The notes: generated by a model not told the origin, from the letters alone. 48,922 nucleotides of DNA from Pirellula sp. (GCA_021736575.1 JAIPFP010000012.1:1-48922), one strand, 5' to 3'. Positions 17,042 to 27,312 are shown, counted from the stretch's first letter. Program-made: numbers and translations.

Positions 17042-18529
17042 ATGAACATACAACAGATCGACAAGAGAAATTCACCACGTCACGGGTTGACGGTAGTACC
17101 ACGTCACGGGTTGACGGTAGTCGAGTGCTTGTTTGCCATGACCATCATTCTTGTTGGGATGGTGGGAGTTGCATTCATCGTTCGATTCGCAGGTCGTCAG
17201 GCGGTCGATAGCTACAAGATAACGCAAGGGCTTTCGGCTGGAGGAAATGCAATCGCATTCGCCAATTCTCATCAAGCGTTGCAGCCAAGTATGTCTCAAC
17301 CTTGGCAACTCGTGGATGACGGAACAGCGACTCCAACAAATTCAGCAAATTCTTATTTCGGGTCAATGGAACGACTGCACTCGTATCGCTACCAAAACGC
17401 GATTAGCGGCACTCCAACGCCGATGGTCATGGCGCGAATTGCAAACGGCGTACTTGGAACTGGGTTCTGTATGGATCCGTTGTTTTGGGGAAGCCAAACT
17501 CGCTATGGTTCCAAGTTGGGCGCTCGATCGTGGGACAATATTCGTCCATCGCTTTTTCCATTCTATCACATGGACTATCCATCGAATTTCGATCCGTTTG
17601 GTACAGGTGGTACGAGCTATACGCCGCGATTGACACGCGTGAGTCTCCGCGATCCATCACCGGATATCAGTGGAAACAATGGATGGCTAAAATTGCCTGC
17701 CGCTCGGAAGCTTGCGCTCGCGAGTGGCGGGGATTTGTCGACAGCAACACCAGAGCAAGATCGAAGTGTCGGGCCGGTTCGAAACATGACGACGAGCGTC
17801 TCGGATGGTAGTCCGCTTACCTCCATACAGGGAGTGGAAGCGATTTCGAATTGCACTTGGCTTGCGACGTTGGTGCCAGCGGACGAAACAGCCATCGTGG
17901 AGCCAACCATGGTCCCGCTTCCCACCAGCGGACTACCATTCGTTCCTGAGTTTTACGAGCTTTCTGTTGTCGTTCTTGCCAAACGCGATGTTCGGGAGAT
18001 CGCGTTTCCTGAAATCCCTGGAGCCAATGCCAATGTTGTCGGTTATAACGACTTCAAAACGCTTGGTGAGCCTCCGGTAAGCGAACGACTATTGAACGTT
18101 TCGTTTCCGAACGCGGCCGAAGCCCAAACCTCCGGCACATTCGAGATTGAGCTAAGCGCCGATGCGACGGTTAGTTCCAGCGTCCGAGTCGGAGATTGGC
18201 TGATGTTGTCGCGAGAAACCTACGTTGAACCCATTTCCGATACGCTTAGCAGACGTTCGAGACACAAGTGGTATCGGATCATTGGGGTTCATGAAACCAA
18301 TAACCTTACTGGACCGCTTGGGAATGCTATTTTTTCGAAAGTCGTTCGTGTCTCTGGAATCCCTTGGGGGATGACGCTCAACGAGTACGAGAAAATTGAG
18401 AATGAAAAAATTCGAAGAGCATTGGCTGGACTTCCTGCCTTTACACCGCCAACGTTTCCGCAAACGGTTGCAACCCTGTTACCAAATGTGATTACCGTTT
18501 ACCAACGCACCTTCAAAGCGTCCAACTAA
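17042..18529 (+). CDS. Prepilin-like protein, GspI/PilV-like, with duplicated cleavage site
   Basis: A pseudopilin of 495 residues. The leader contains an exact eight-residue tandem duplication, PRHGLTVV-PRHGLTVV, ahead of ECLFAMTIILVGMVGVAFIV. Only the second copy places Glu at +5 after HG|LTVVE; the first has Pro there. Cleavage should therefore occur at the second site. VECLFAMTIILVGMVGV resembles GspI/PilV, the minor pseudopilin joining GspJ and GspK at the tip. The body has no recognised domain. It lies two bases after the preceding gene. Gene order (after a GspH-like, before a GspK-like gene) supports the GspI assignment. Duplication at 17075-17122. Confidence 0.86.
   Translation: MNIQQIDKRNSPRHGLTVVPRHGLTVVECLFAMTIILVGMVGVAFIVRFAGRQAVDSYKITQGLSAGGNAIAFANSHQALQPSMSQPWQLVDDGTATPTNSANSYFGSMERLHSYRYQNAISGTPTPMVMARIANGVLGTGFCMDPLFWGSQTRYGSKLGARSWDNIRPSLFPFYHMDYPSNFDPFGTGGTSYTPRLTRVSLRDPSPDISGNNGWLKLPAARKLALASGGDLSTATPEQDRSVGPVRNMTTSVSDGSPLTSIQGVEAISNCTWLATLVPADETAIVEPTMVPLPTSGLPFVPEFYELSVVVLAKRDVREIAFPEIPGANANVVGYNDFKTLGEPPVSERLLNVSFPNAAEAQTSGTFEIELSADATVSSSVRVGDWLMLSRETYVEPISDTLSRRSRHKWYRIIGVHETNNLTGPLGNAIFSKVVRVSGIPWGMTLNEYEKIENEKIRRALAGLPAFTPPTFPQTVATLLPNVITVYQRTFKASN
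17075..17122 (+). repeat. 24-bp tandem duplication in a prepilin leader
   Basis: CCACGTCACGGGTTGACGGT and the following four bases are repeated head to tail at 17075-17098 and 17099-17122, with only the last base differing (A or C). That change alters the codon after GTA/GTC and keeps Val in both copies. Confidence 0.95.
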
Positions 18530-18585
18530 CGAACAACGTACTGTACCTACTCTCACACACACAAAACGAGAGAGACACAAATATT

Positions 18586-21500
18586 ATGACGCATAAAACT
18601 TATCTCCGAAGATCCGAACACCGATCAGGGCTCATCCTCCTGATTGTGCTCGGGATGCTCGCAATGTTTACGCTTCTGGCCGTTTCCTACGTGGTAACGG
18701 CAGGGGCTTCGCGTGCTGGCACCAAATCGCTTGAGGTGCGAGCTCGCAATTCCGGATTGACGATCGCGGGTTCCGCGAATGAGGTAGTGAGCCAGGCCAT
18801 TCGGGGCACGAGTAACCAAAAGTCTCCTTTTTATCAGATGAGTTTGCTTGGAGACGTCTTTGGACCTAAGCCAATCATCACTCAATTTGGGCCGTTCAAT
18901 TCGGCGTCGATCAATTCCGCTCGACGTTTCTTTGTAGCGCAGACAGGAGTGAATCTCGCAAAGATTTCATTGCTATCCGGTGCGCAACTGAACGGACCAC
19001 TCTCAGACTTTGAGAATGAATACAACTCGCGGATTTTGACGATCATGGAGGGGCCGTTGGCAGGTCAGTCCTTTCGGATTCTGAAGTATGTTGGATATGT
19101 TGGCAATGGAGATCCCAACATCGCACCTACGCAGTGGTCCAATCCGTCGTATACGGATCCCCTTGCCGCAGATACACGCTATTCGGTTTTAATCGACCTG
19201 AACGAAATTGTTGGCCGTGACTTTACAGGTGAGTACTACGATAGCGCGAACGCAACGCTGAAGACGGCAAGTTTTACTGTCGAGGAATGGATAAGCAACT
19301 TTGGAATTCAATCGCTATTTTTCTTGCAGACCGCCCCTGCCAATTGGGTTGGCTACAAGCTGCTCATTAATGATGCAGCATTCAACAACGCTGGAATTGG
19401 AATGGAGGATGTCGCTTCGTTGCCAGATCCGATGGGAGGTCCAACACGGATTCCCGTCCGGGGCTTTGGGAATATTGATAGCAAGAGATTGCTTCGAACC
19501 ACCCGCGAAATATCACCCAACCTACTCACACACTATGACTATCTGCAAGATTCTGCATTGATGGCAACAAACGTTTATGATGGCTCGGTGGGCGTGGATG
19601 GTATTGGAACGACACGCACATCGGCAACCCAGTCTGTTCTCACCGGTGCGAGCAATGAGGGTTTTGATGTTCCAGATTACCGCGATAATTGGCTTGCCAA
19701 TCAGTCGTATGTAGGTGGCATACCTATCATCAAACCCTCCTACCATTGTCCTGAGGTTGTCAACTACATTTCGAATTTGTTCGGCAGCCCATCAAGCTTG
19801 ACTCCAGCTGACGTAGCTGAATTATTGAGATTGATTGACGCATCGACCGCTCGGATTTTGAGTTACAACTTCGCAGGGATGAACATTCAGAAGAACGCGG
19901 GTTTTCGAGAGAACGACCCGACTGTTGTGCGACTGCCGTCCACGTTTGCATGGTCGACTCCGCCGACTAATGTTCAAATTTTGGCATTGCAAGCATTCGT
20001 AATGGATCAGATCAACCCTACAAGCGGTGGATGGGATGTTGATAACGATGGCGATGGAGTTGCAGACAGCGTTTGGATGGATCCTACGTTGGCGGTCGTA
20101 TACTCGCCCGATGGGCGACGTCTGCGTCCTTTAGCTTCGGTCTTGATCGAGGATTTGGATGGACGTGTGAATCTCAACACATCGGGCGACCGAATCCAGG
20201 TTGGAAACGCTTTTAACGTCACAACTACTGTCGACTACAAACGACAAAATCAGATTATTCCGCAAGGTTTTGGTTACGGGCCTGCTGAGATCTCGTTGAC
20301 CAGTCTCTTTAAGTCCTCGAATCTTCTTTTGCAATCATCGACATCTCAATTTTCGTTTTTCGATGAATTGAGTGGAGCTCGACGCTACGCACGGCGACCT
20401 ATCAACTACTCGGATACTTATCTTGATCGTGTCCCTGGTAAAAGGCGACTCGCAAGCGATCTATCATCAACGTCGCTTCAAGAACGAGAGATACACAATG
20501 CGCATCGACATGGAAGCTTGCCGGGTTTGCCGTTGGCCCGCCGTGGTGGGATCGGAATGTCCTTTGATGCGAATGGTAATCCGGTGCTCGTCAACCCAAT
20601 CGTTCCGGACGGTGATCCGTATAATCCATTCACAAATTCTGTTGGTCATGAGACGTACAACGATCGCTACGAGTCGGCAGCCATGGAGTTGCCAACCGCA
20701 GACGACCCGCTGGGTTTGCGTGACTTGGAAGCCATTCTTCGCAGATACGATGAGGACACCGCATCCCAATCGAGTCGCTTGCGAAACAAGTTAGGGCTGA
20801 CGTCGACTACGTACAACGCACAGGATCCTATCAACCGCGAGATTACGGTACGCAGTGCGGAATTGAGATATCCGAACCTGGCAAGTGGTTTGAAATCTCC
20901 GATGTCGACAGGATCTGATATTGCCGCAGCCGCTCCTGGGTATCTGAGATACATACAAATGCTGCACTCACAGCGATTCCGACAGCGGTCATTCCCGAGC
21001 GCTGTAGCGGATGATCCAGAGATCAGCTACGCAGCTTTGTCGGAACTCTTTCCAATGGATTTTGCTAAGGGATTGCGAATGGATTTGAACCGACCGTTTG
21101 GTGATGGCTACGACACCAACGGTGACGGACAGGTTGATGAGCCAAGAGAAATCAGTGCCAATGCGGAGGTTGAGACCTACCCGGTAGGAAATGTTGCATT
21201 TACGTCAACTGGATCGTACGTACGAGACATTAAGCCGATCCGAAAGCTAAACGCTCAAGTAGGTGATTCTGCTCCTAACCAACCCCTTCCGAATCCCACA
21301 CGGGATCGACTTGGCTCGCGTCAGATTCTCGCTCGCAACTTGTATTGCCTCGCCCAACTCATTATTCCACGTGACCATCTTTTCCCAGGAATGACGAGCC
21401 CGGGTATTTCTGGCAGCGGTTTTTCCCTTGAGCAAGTAAGAATTCGCGCAACTGCGATCGCTCAATGGGCCGTGAATGTTGTCGATTTCCGTGACGCAGA

Positions 21501-24500
21501 TGCGGCGATGACTCGTTTCGAATTTGACCTGCTGCCATTCGGTATTGGGAGCAATAGTGGGCTTACCGCTCGAGAAGCGTTCTGGGCGCCCGACCGAATG
21601 CAATACGGAAACAATAAGCAATACATCGGAGTCGTTTGGGGAATGGAGATGCCCGAACTGCTGTTAACCGAGACGCTTGCGTTACATGACAAACGATTGC
21701 GTGATACAGACATGGATACGAGTACTAGCAAGACCATTTCTGATACCTCGTCACCAGACGATGATTTGGATCAATACCGATTTATGCAGTCATCGCTTTT
21801 TCTCGAATTGTACAACCCCCGAACCACCAGTGGCGCTAACAACGACCTGATTCCGGGAGCACCGTCGAGCCTCTATGGATTAAACGGATCGCAGGTTTCG
21901 CTCCATTTAGGCCGACTTGCGCCCTATTCATCAACATGGGGCATTCAGCCGGTTTGGCGAATCGCAATTTCGGAGATGTATCCCAATGGAAGCGCCCAGC
22001 ATCCAGAAACAATGCTGAGAACGGTTACGCCAAACTCACCGAGCGCTCTCAGTGGTATGACTCATCAATGGAGCACCGAGGCTGCAGTCGGCATGAGTGC
22101 ACCTGCGGCGGTGGATAACACTGCTTTAACCGGCGCGACTTCAATCGATCGTAACGGCTCAATTCAAAATGGTGAGCAATATATTGGATCTGGATTGTAC
22201 CCTAATCTATCCGATCATACTGCAATTCAGCCTGTCGTAAGCACATCGAATGGTTTTGATCGATTTGTCTGGTTTACCAATTATGCGCCGGGCGACGTTG
22301 TTGACGCTGCCCTTTCAACCTCGATGGGGACGAGGATACCTGACGCATCGCTAGCTGTTCGTCCGTATGCAAAAGCCTCCGTGTACGTCAACTCCGGCGG
22401 CGCATCGTTCCTCGATGGGGGATCGTACTTGGTGGTAGGACCACGCACTCAAACAAACGTGGGAGCCCTGAATCACAATCAATTTACCAATGTCTCTTAT
22501 CCTGATACGCTTTCCAGGACGAACATGACTACGGCAGCAAATCGGCCTATTTTGTCACCAAGCTTTCAGCGAATCGACTTAAACAACAATGGAGTGGAGA
22601 CTCGATTGCTTGGTGACCAGCTAGCAAATAGCCCTTGGTCAGGCCCAACTGGTCGCATCAAACAAGCAGCCTGGATGACTTGTTCGGTTCCTGCTCCAGA
22701 TGATACTACTGTCGCAGCAGCCAACGACTGGGGTATCCCTTTTCCCTATGGCATTGGATTGAACATCTCTCTTCCAACACCCATAGCGGGGCAGACGATT
22801 TGGCAGAAGGCGAATATTCCGATTAAGCGGCTCAATAAAGACGATATCGTTGGCAGCCGTACGGATGGTACTCCGGGATATGGCACCCCAACGATACAAC
22901 CAGATAGTTGGGTCGATTTGACTGCAAATCCTGTGATCGACAATTTTCCTGACACACCCATCGACAAATCCAATCCGTTGATTGGGGCAGCCGGTGCAGG
23001 TCGATATAAGTCCGGAACATATGAGAACGTTCGTGCTGCGTACTTACAGCGCTTGGCAGATCCAGAGTTTCCCTACGATCCAGTTACCAATCCCTACATC
23101 ACCGTCGATTGGATGTCGATCGATCTGACCGTGTTCAATGGAGAATCACCTCAGGATGGATTTGACCCTGAGGATTTAGGGGACGCACCGAGTGCAATGC
23201 CGCCCAGTGCACGCACGAATGCATTTAAGTTCCAAACTCGGTACAAGAATGGAAGCTTGTCTCCACTCGCTACCGCGCACGGCGTCACTGCCGATAAAGG
23301 GATTAGTTATTATTCGCCAATGACTGGGGCTTTGAGACCCACCATGAAACATCAAACCAGTTCACTCCCAGCCAATCGCCAAAGTTATTTCATGCATCAA
23401 TTGGGGTACACTCTTGATGCTTACGCAGGAGCTAACATTGGCAATAGCGCCAGTTCGTTAGGGTACGCCAACGTTGGATATTATAACGATGGAATGACGC
23501 TTCCAAGTCCGGCACAGATGGGTACCGCAACGGTCTACGGGACAGCCACATCCACTTTTTTTGATGGATTCGGCCCACCCAATATTACGTCGTCGACAGC
23601 GTTCAAGGGAGCGCCGAGTCGAATCGCGGCTGCGACTTGGTTCAATCGTCCATTTGCTTCGCCTTACGAACTGATGATGGTACCGCTGACTGGGCCTGGT
23701 CAGTTTGGCCTATACCACTCCGCGTACAATACCGTCCAAAAGCGGGAGCAATTTGGTTATATTCCCAGCTATCAAACAACGAATGCTTGGAATGTCAGTC
23801 TTCCGGCTTCTATTACATCACCAGGCTATTGGGCTGTTCCAAGCCCAACCCCTGCCGTTCGACAAGCAGACTGGCCATTGCTCTTGGAATTGGTTGAAAC
23901 GCAACCCCCCTTTGTGGACGCGAACAAGTTCTACCGTCCTGATACGATGCTAGCACAAGCGTCGACGGACCAAATCTCTGGCCGATTCCTAAATTCGTTC
24001 ATTCCGCAGGGTTATACGATTCAGGATCCGAGTTCGGCCACTGCCACGGCACTTAGTGAATCCTTTACGGTTCGAGGACCAACATTGTTGGCACCGTTCA
24101 ACATGCGGCCCAGTTACGTAGCGGCAGGTAAGATCAACCTAAACACGATGTCCTTCGATATTACCGGGCAAAGTCGCGCGTTGAAGGCACTTGAGCACAA
24201 TTACCTGGCTTCCGAACGAAACGTCGAAACCAGTTCGCTCGCGGCCGCATTCCAGAATTCTAGACAGGGATACGTCGGCCCAGTGCCCCCGAATCTCTTC
24301 TTTGGATCGGTGGCTCACCCGGCAATGCATCCCGACTATCCGACCCGTTTTGTGGGTGCATTCCGGCCTGCTCTATCGTCGAACCTAGCTCCGCAGGTCG
24401 CAAACCCTACGGCAACCGAAAGGATGCGTAGCCGTTATGGCGTTGAGTCCATGTTGTTGCGAGCGGCGGCAGACGGCGTCAATAACGTGACACAAGACAC

Positions 24501-24846
24501 GCTTCAAGCCCCGTCCGGCCCACTGGCTGATCGCGCCAAATTGTTTCAGGCAACAACTGTGGCCGACGAGCAAGAATCGTTACAACCCTTTGTTCGAATG
24601 CAGCGTGCGATGCGGCTACCGAATTTGGCGACGAATCAATCGAATATCTTTGCTGTTTGGGTAACTGTAAGTTTGTTCGAGTACGATCCTATCACAGGTT
24701 TTGGTAACGAATACGTTGGCGAAACAGGCCTGCCGGAACGAGAACGAAAGTTTTTCATCGTAGACCGCACCGTCCCGGTTGGCTTCAAGCAGGGTGAAAC
24801 TCTGAATACGGACCGTACCATCTTGTTGCAACGTACTCTTCCGTAA
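18586..24846 (+). CDS. Giant GspK-like pseudopilin (2086 residues)
   Basis: An exceptionally large protein with a type IV pilin-like N-terminus: RSG|LILLIVLGMLAMFTLLAVS, which resembles GspK/PilX leaders and, like GspK, lacks Glu at +5. GspK is the tip pseudopilin and is normally near 320 residues. The GspK hallmark D-x-x-G-x-I/V-N-L-N occurs twice: EDLDGRVNLN (about 522-531) and GKINLN (1848-1853). Two Asp-rich calcium-type loops are visible, DVDNDGDGVAD (484-494) and DTNGDGQVDE (843-852). The rest, rich in Asn, Ser, Thr and Pro, has no membrane segment and should be extracytoplasmic. The frame is open throughout. It follows the GspI-like gene by 56 bases and precedes a GspJ-like gene by 12. 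A tip adhesin or cell-surface scaffold is possible. Confidence 0.9.
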   Translation: MTHKTYLRRSEHRSGLILLIVLGMLAMFTLLAVSYVVTAGASRAGTKSLEVRARNSGLTIAGSANEVVSQAIRGTSNQKSPFYQMSLLGDVFGPKPIITQFGPFNSASINSARRFFVAQTGVNLAKISLLSGAQLNGPLSDFENEYNSRILTIMEGPLAGQSFRILKYVGYVGNGDPNIAPTQWSNPSYTDPLAADTRYSVLIDLNEIVGRDFTGEYYDSANATLKTASFTVEEWISNFGIQSLFFLQTAPANWVGYKLLINDAAFNNAGIGMEDVASLPDPMGGPTRIPVRGFGNIDSKRLLRTTREISPNLLTHYDYLQDSALMATNVYDGSVGVDGIGTTRTSATQSVLTGASNEGFDVPDYRDNWLANQSYVGGIPIIKPSYHCPEVVNYISNLFGSPSSLTPADVAELLRLIDASTARILSYNFAGMNIQKNAGFRENDPTVVRLPSTFAWSTPPTNVQILALQAFVMDQINPTSGGWDVDNDGDGVADSVWMDPTLAVVYSPDGRRLRPLASVLIEDLDGRVNLNTSGDRIQVGNAFNVTTTVDYKRQNQIIPQGFGYGPAEISLTSLFKSSNLLLQSSTSQFSFFDELSGARRYARRPINYSDTYLDRVPGKRRLASDLSSTSLQEREIHNAHRHGSLPGLPLARRGGIGMSFDANGNPVLVNPIVPDGDPYNPFTNSVGHETYNDRYESAAMELPTADDPLGLRDLEAILRRYDEDTASQSSRLRNKLGLTSTTYNAQDPINREITVRSAELRYPNLASGLKSPMSTGSDIAAAAPGYLRYIQMLHSQRFRQRSFPSAVADDPEISYAALSELFPMDFAKGLRMDLNRPFGDGYDTNGDGQVDEPREISANAEVETYPVGNVAFTSTGSYVRDIKPIRKLNAQVGDSAPNQPLPNPTRDRLGSRQILARNLYCLAQLIIPRDHLFPGMTSPGISGSGFSLEQVRIRATAIAQWAVNVVDFRDADAAMTRFEFDLLPFGIGSNSGLTAREAFWAPDRMQYGNNKQYIGVVWGMEMPELLLTETLALHDKRLRDTDMDTSTSKTISDTSSPDDDLDQYRFMQSSLFLELYNPRTTSGANNDLIPGAPSSLYGLNGSQVSLHLGRLAPYSSTWGIQPVWRIAISEMYPNGSAQHPETMLRTVTPNSPSALSGMTHQWSTEAAVGMSAPAAVDNTALTGATSIDRNGSIQNGEQYIGSGLYPNLSDHTAIQPVVSTSNGFDRFVWFTNYAPGDVVDAALSTSMGTRIPDASLAVRPYAKASVYVNSGGASFLDGGSYLVVGPRTQTNVGALNHNQFTNVSYPDTLSRTNMTTAANRPILSPSFQRIDLNNNGVETRLLGDQLANSPWSGPTGRIKQAAWMTCSVPAPDDTTVAAANDWGIPFPYGIGLNISLPTPIAGQTIWQKANIPIKRLNKDDIVGSRTDGTPGYGTPTIQPDSWVDLTANPVIDNFPDTPIDKSNPLIGAAGAGRYKSGTYENVRAAYLQRLADPEFPYDPVTNPYITVDWMSIDLTVFNGESPQDGFDPEDLGDAPSAMPPSARTNAFKFQTRYKNGSLSPLATAHGVTADKGISYYSPMTGALRPTMKHQTSSLPANRQSYFMHQLGYTLDAYAGANIGNSASSLGYANVGYYNDGMTLPSPAQMGTATVYGTATSTFFDGFGPPNITSSTAFKGAPSRIAAATWFNRPFASPYELMMVPLTGPGQFGLYHSAYNTVQKREQFGYIPSYQTTNAWNVSLPASITSPGYWAVPSPTPAVRQADWPLLLELVETQPPFVDANKFYRPDTMLAQASTDQISGRFLNSFIPQGYTIQDPSSATATALSESFTVRGPTLLAPFNMRPSYVAAGKINLNTMSFDITGQSRALKALEHNYLASERNVETSSLAAAFQNSRQGYVGPVPPNLFFGSVAHPAMHPDYPTRFVGAFRPALSSNLAPQVANPTATERMRSRYGVESMLLRAAADGVNNVTQDTLQAPSGPLADRAKLFQATTVADEQESLQPFVRMQRAMRLPNLATNQSNIFAVWVTVSLFEYDPITGFGNEYVGETGLPERERKFFIVDRTVPVGFKQGETLNTDRTILLQRTLP

Positions 24847-24858
24847 GGGACTCGATCT

Positions 24859-26973
24859 ATGCTTAAAAATTTCCAGCCATACGGAGTCTCTCAGCCGATG
24901 TTTGCAGTCATTCGATTCGAAGCAAGAAAAGCACTGACATTGATTGAGGTCATGATTGCCACGACGATCACTTTGCTCATGATGCTTGCTCTAGCTCAAG
25001 GTTTCAAGACCATGAGCGAAACGGTCAGCCAAGGAAGGTCCAAGCTGAGTCTGAGCGACCAACTGCGAGGGTTGAGCGAATTGATTCGTATGGACTTAAG
25101 GGGCCGGACTACGGACAACGATACCCCTCAATCCTTTTTGGCTGCAGAGGGATACTTCAAGTACTATGATGGTCCAATAACCGATTCGTCGGCCACGCTC
25201 TTCAATCACATCCCAACTGTTGGTTCCACCGTGGAACAGCGATTCTCCGCGAGCCGTTGGGGGGATATTGATGACATCTTGATGTTTACTGCCAAAGCAA
25301 GAACGGGACAGGTTTTTCGAGGCAAGATTCCTTGGGCCTTGTTGCTGATCGACAAGGTCAATGATGAAGCCAAATTGGGAAATGTTTGGAATCCAACGTC
25401 CGCCCCAGGTTTCACGAGTTGGGAGAACGCTTGGCGAACGGACGTTACCATTTCGTCGGAGTATGCGGAAATCGTTTGGTTCATGATGCCGCTCAACGAA
25501 AACAACTCGATCGACCCAACGAACCCAGATAACATGGTGATTGATGTTGCGCCCGGTGTGGATCATGTTGGAATCGATACGGGAGCGCAAGACGGCGTAC
25601 CGGACCCCGATGGGATGCCTGACCGGATCGCTCTTTGTCGACGCGTGCTGTTGATTCGTCCCGATCTAGATATCACCCCAACCAATGTCATGTTTTCGGG
25701 TGGTGTCGTCAACAGCGGCGGCGCCGCAGGTGACTTGCTGACGATGCAACCACGTCAGCCAAGCATCAACGCACCCGTGACTTTTCGTTTCATGATGCAG
25801 TACCCGTACCAACGCTGCGATTTAAGTCTTCGTCCCGTTCCGCTTTCTGTCGGCGGATCGACTGTTGTCACGATTGCTGCCAATTCGATTGAGGACTTGC
25901 AACTTCCCGAGAATCGATTTGCCCATTACACGTTTCCGATTCCAAGTGGATCTACAGGAACGACGCTGCCGCTTCTCGCATTGAGTGCTGAGCCAGTCAA
26001 TCCATCCAACCTGCAGTATGTCGCTATGACGAACCGCTCCTTTAGCAACATTGGGCTAAATCCTAGTTTACCTACACTGTATGATCGAGGTTTTCTGCCG
26101 TCCTGTTTTATGCGAACGAAAGTGGTAGGGCCCACCGGCGGTCCTTACACAAATGTTCCGCTGCTTGAAGAGATTATTGCGTCCAATGTTGTGGCGTTCG
26201 ATCTCAAGGGATTTGATACTTCTGCAAAGCAGCTTGGAAGCCCAGGGCCAGATGGATTATGGGGTGATACAGTGGCTGATCCCGCGACGACTGTTGCCCA
26301 AGTACAGCAAATTCGAGCGTTAGCAGGATCGACGGGAACAGATGATTTAACCCTTGTTCCATCGGACCCAGGTTACGCGGTCCAACTCGCAAAAATCGCG
26401 ACAGGGCTGTCGACCGAAGTAACGTCCGGTGCAGGCGCCTATGTGGATGCAGGCTGGGGAAGCAAAGTCTTCAACGAGTCCCATCGACGAACGACCGGCA
26501 CACCGATCAGTCTGGCAAATCTAAGTGCAGGCCAGCAAGCAGCCATTGTGAAGTTTTTTCCTTCCAGCCTAAGTCTGATTGATGTCGCCCCGTCTAGTTT
26601 GCCCACCCCTGCGGCCACCGTTCGAAACTCAGGCTCAAGCTACGTGAATGGTTCGTATTTCCAGTCTTACCAGCCTTGCTTTGATACGTTTACGAACGCA
26701 TACGAAAGCGATGGCGAGGCTTTTGATCGCACCACAGCCGGTCTAGTTTGGAGGAATGGGCTAAGGCGATTCGGGGCCTCGGTTCCGGTCGGCGATTCTG
26801 ACCCACTTTCATTTGGTTCTGGGCCGTTTGTCGACGCACAAGGTATATCCTATGATCGAGATGCAATCCCGTTGATACCGTACAAACTCCCATCTATTCA
26901 AGCAACGATACGCGTTCAGGATTACAGTGCTGGAACGTTGCAGCAAATCTCAGTCATACACGACCTTAATTGA
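24859..26973 (+). CDS. Prepilin-like protein, GspJ-like
   Basis: A large pseudopilin of 704 residues. The leader is cleaved in ARKA|LTLIEVMIATTITLLMMLAL, with Ala in place of Gly at -1, which peptidases tolerate in some minor pilins, and Glu at +5. Then QGRSKLSLSDQLRGLSELIRMDLRGR resembles the amphipathic helix of GspJ, where an RLxRDLR-like pattern is usual. GspJ itself is about 200 residues. The ATG has AAGGGA about eight bases upstream. The Asp-rich stretch around DGVPDPDGMPD (about 251-261) may be another calcium-type loop. It is the last gene of the locus; its stop is followed by repeat-rich non-coding DNA. Confidence 0.87.
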   Translation: MLKNFQPYGVSQPMFAVIRFEARKALTLIEVMIATTITLLMMLALAQGFKTMSETVSQGRSKLSLSDQLRGLSELIRMDLRGRTTDNDTPQSFLAAEGYFKYYDGPITDSSATLFNHIPTVGSTVEQRFSASRWGDIDDILMFTAKARTGQVFRGKIPWALLLIDKVNDEAKLGNVWNPTSAPGFTSWENAWRTDVTISSEYAEIVWFMMPLNENNSIDPTNPDNMVIDVAPGVDHVGIDTGAQDGVPDPDGMPDRIALCRRVLLIRPDLDITPTNVMFSGGVVNSGGAAGDLLTMQPRQPSINAPVTFRFMMQYPYQRCDLSLRPVPLSVGGSTVVTIAANSIEDLQLPENRFAHYTFPIPSGSTGTTLPLLALSAEPVNPSNLQYVAMTNRSFSNIGLNPSLPTLYDRGFLPSCFMRTKVVGPTGGPYTNVPLLEEIIASNVVAFDLKGFDTSAKQLGSPGPDGLWGDTVADPATTVAQVQQIRALAGSTGTDDLTLVPSDPGYAVQLAKIATGLSTEVTSGAGAYVDAGWGSKVFNESHRRTTGTPISLANLSAGQQAAIVKFFPSSLSLIDVAPSSLPTPAATVRNSGSSYVNGSYFQSYQPCFDTFTNAYESDGEAFDRTTAGLVWRNGLRRFGASVPVGDSDPLSFGSGPFVDAQGISYDRDAIPLIPYKLPSIQATIRVQDYSAGTLQQISVIHDLN

Positions 26974-27216
26974 GCCGCCGTTTGCTCTCTCGATGCAGCG
27001 ATGGCTGCGGCGAAGCGGTTTTTTGGCCCTCATCACTGAGCTAGCCTCGAAGCAGGTTGTTTCTGCCCCTCATGACCTTGTGTCATGGGTCGCTGAAGTT
27101 TCAAACGTCGCGGGGCCGAGGAAACTTTCTCACCCATGTGGCAAGCAAATGGGGGCCGGAACCGCTTCGCGGTGGGACTCGGTTTAGCGGACCAAACTCG
27201 CTGTCCAACGACACAA

Positions 27217-27288
27217 GGTCGTTGGGGCAGGGATCGCTCGCTACGCTTGCGGTCGTTGGGGCAGGGACCGCTCGCTGCGCTTGCGGTC
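27217..27288. repeat. 34-bp tandem repeat
   Basis: The unit starting GGTCGTTGGGGCAGGG occurs at 27217 and 27251, and a partial third copy starts at 27285; the period is 34 bases. It lies in a 505-base gene-free stretch (26974-27478) that also contains short palindromes such as CCAACGA...TCGTTGG at about 27203. No gene is supported in that stretch. Confidence 0.8.
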
Positions 27289-27312
27289 GTTGGGGGGAGG
27301 TGGTTACACAGA

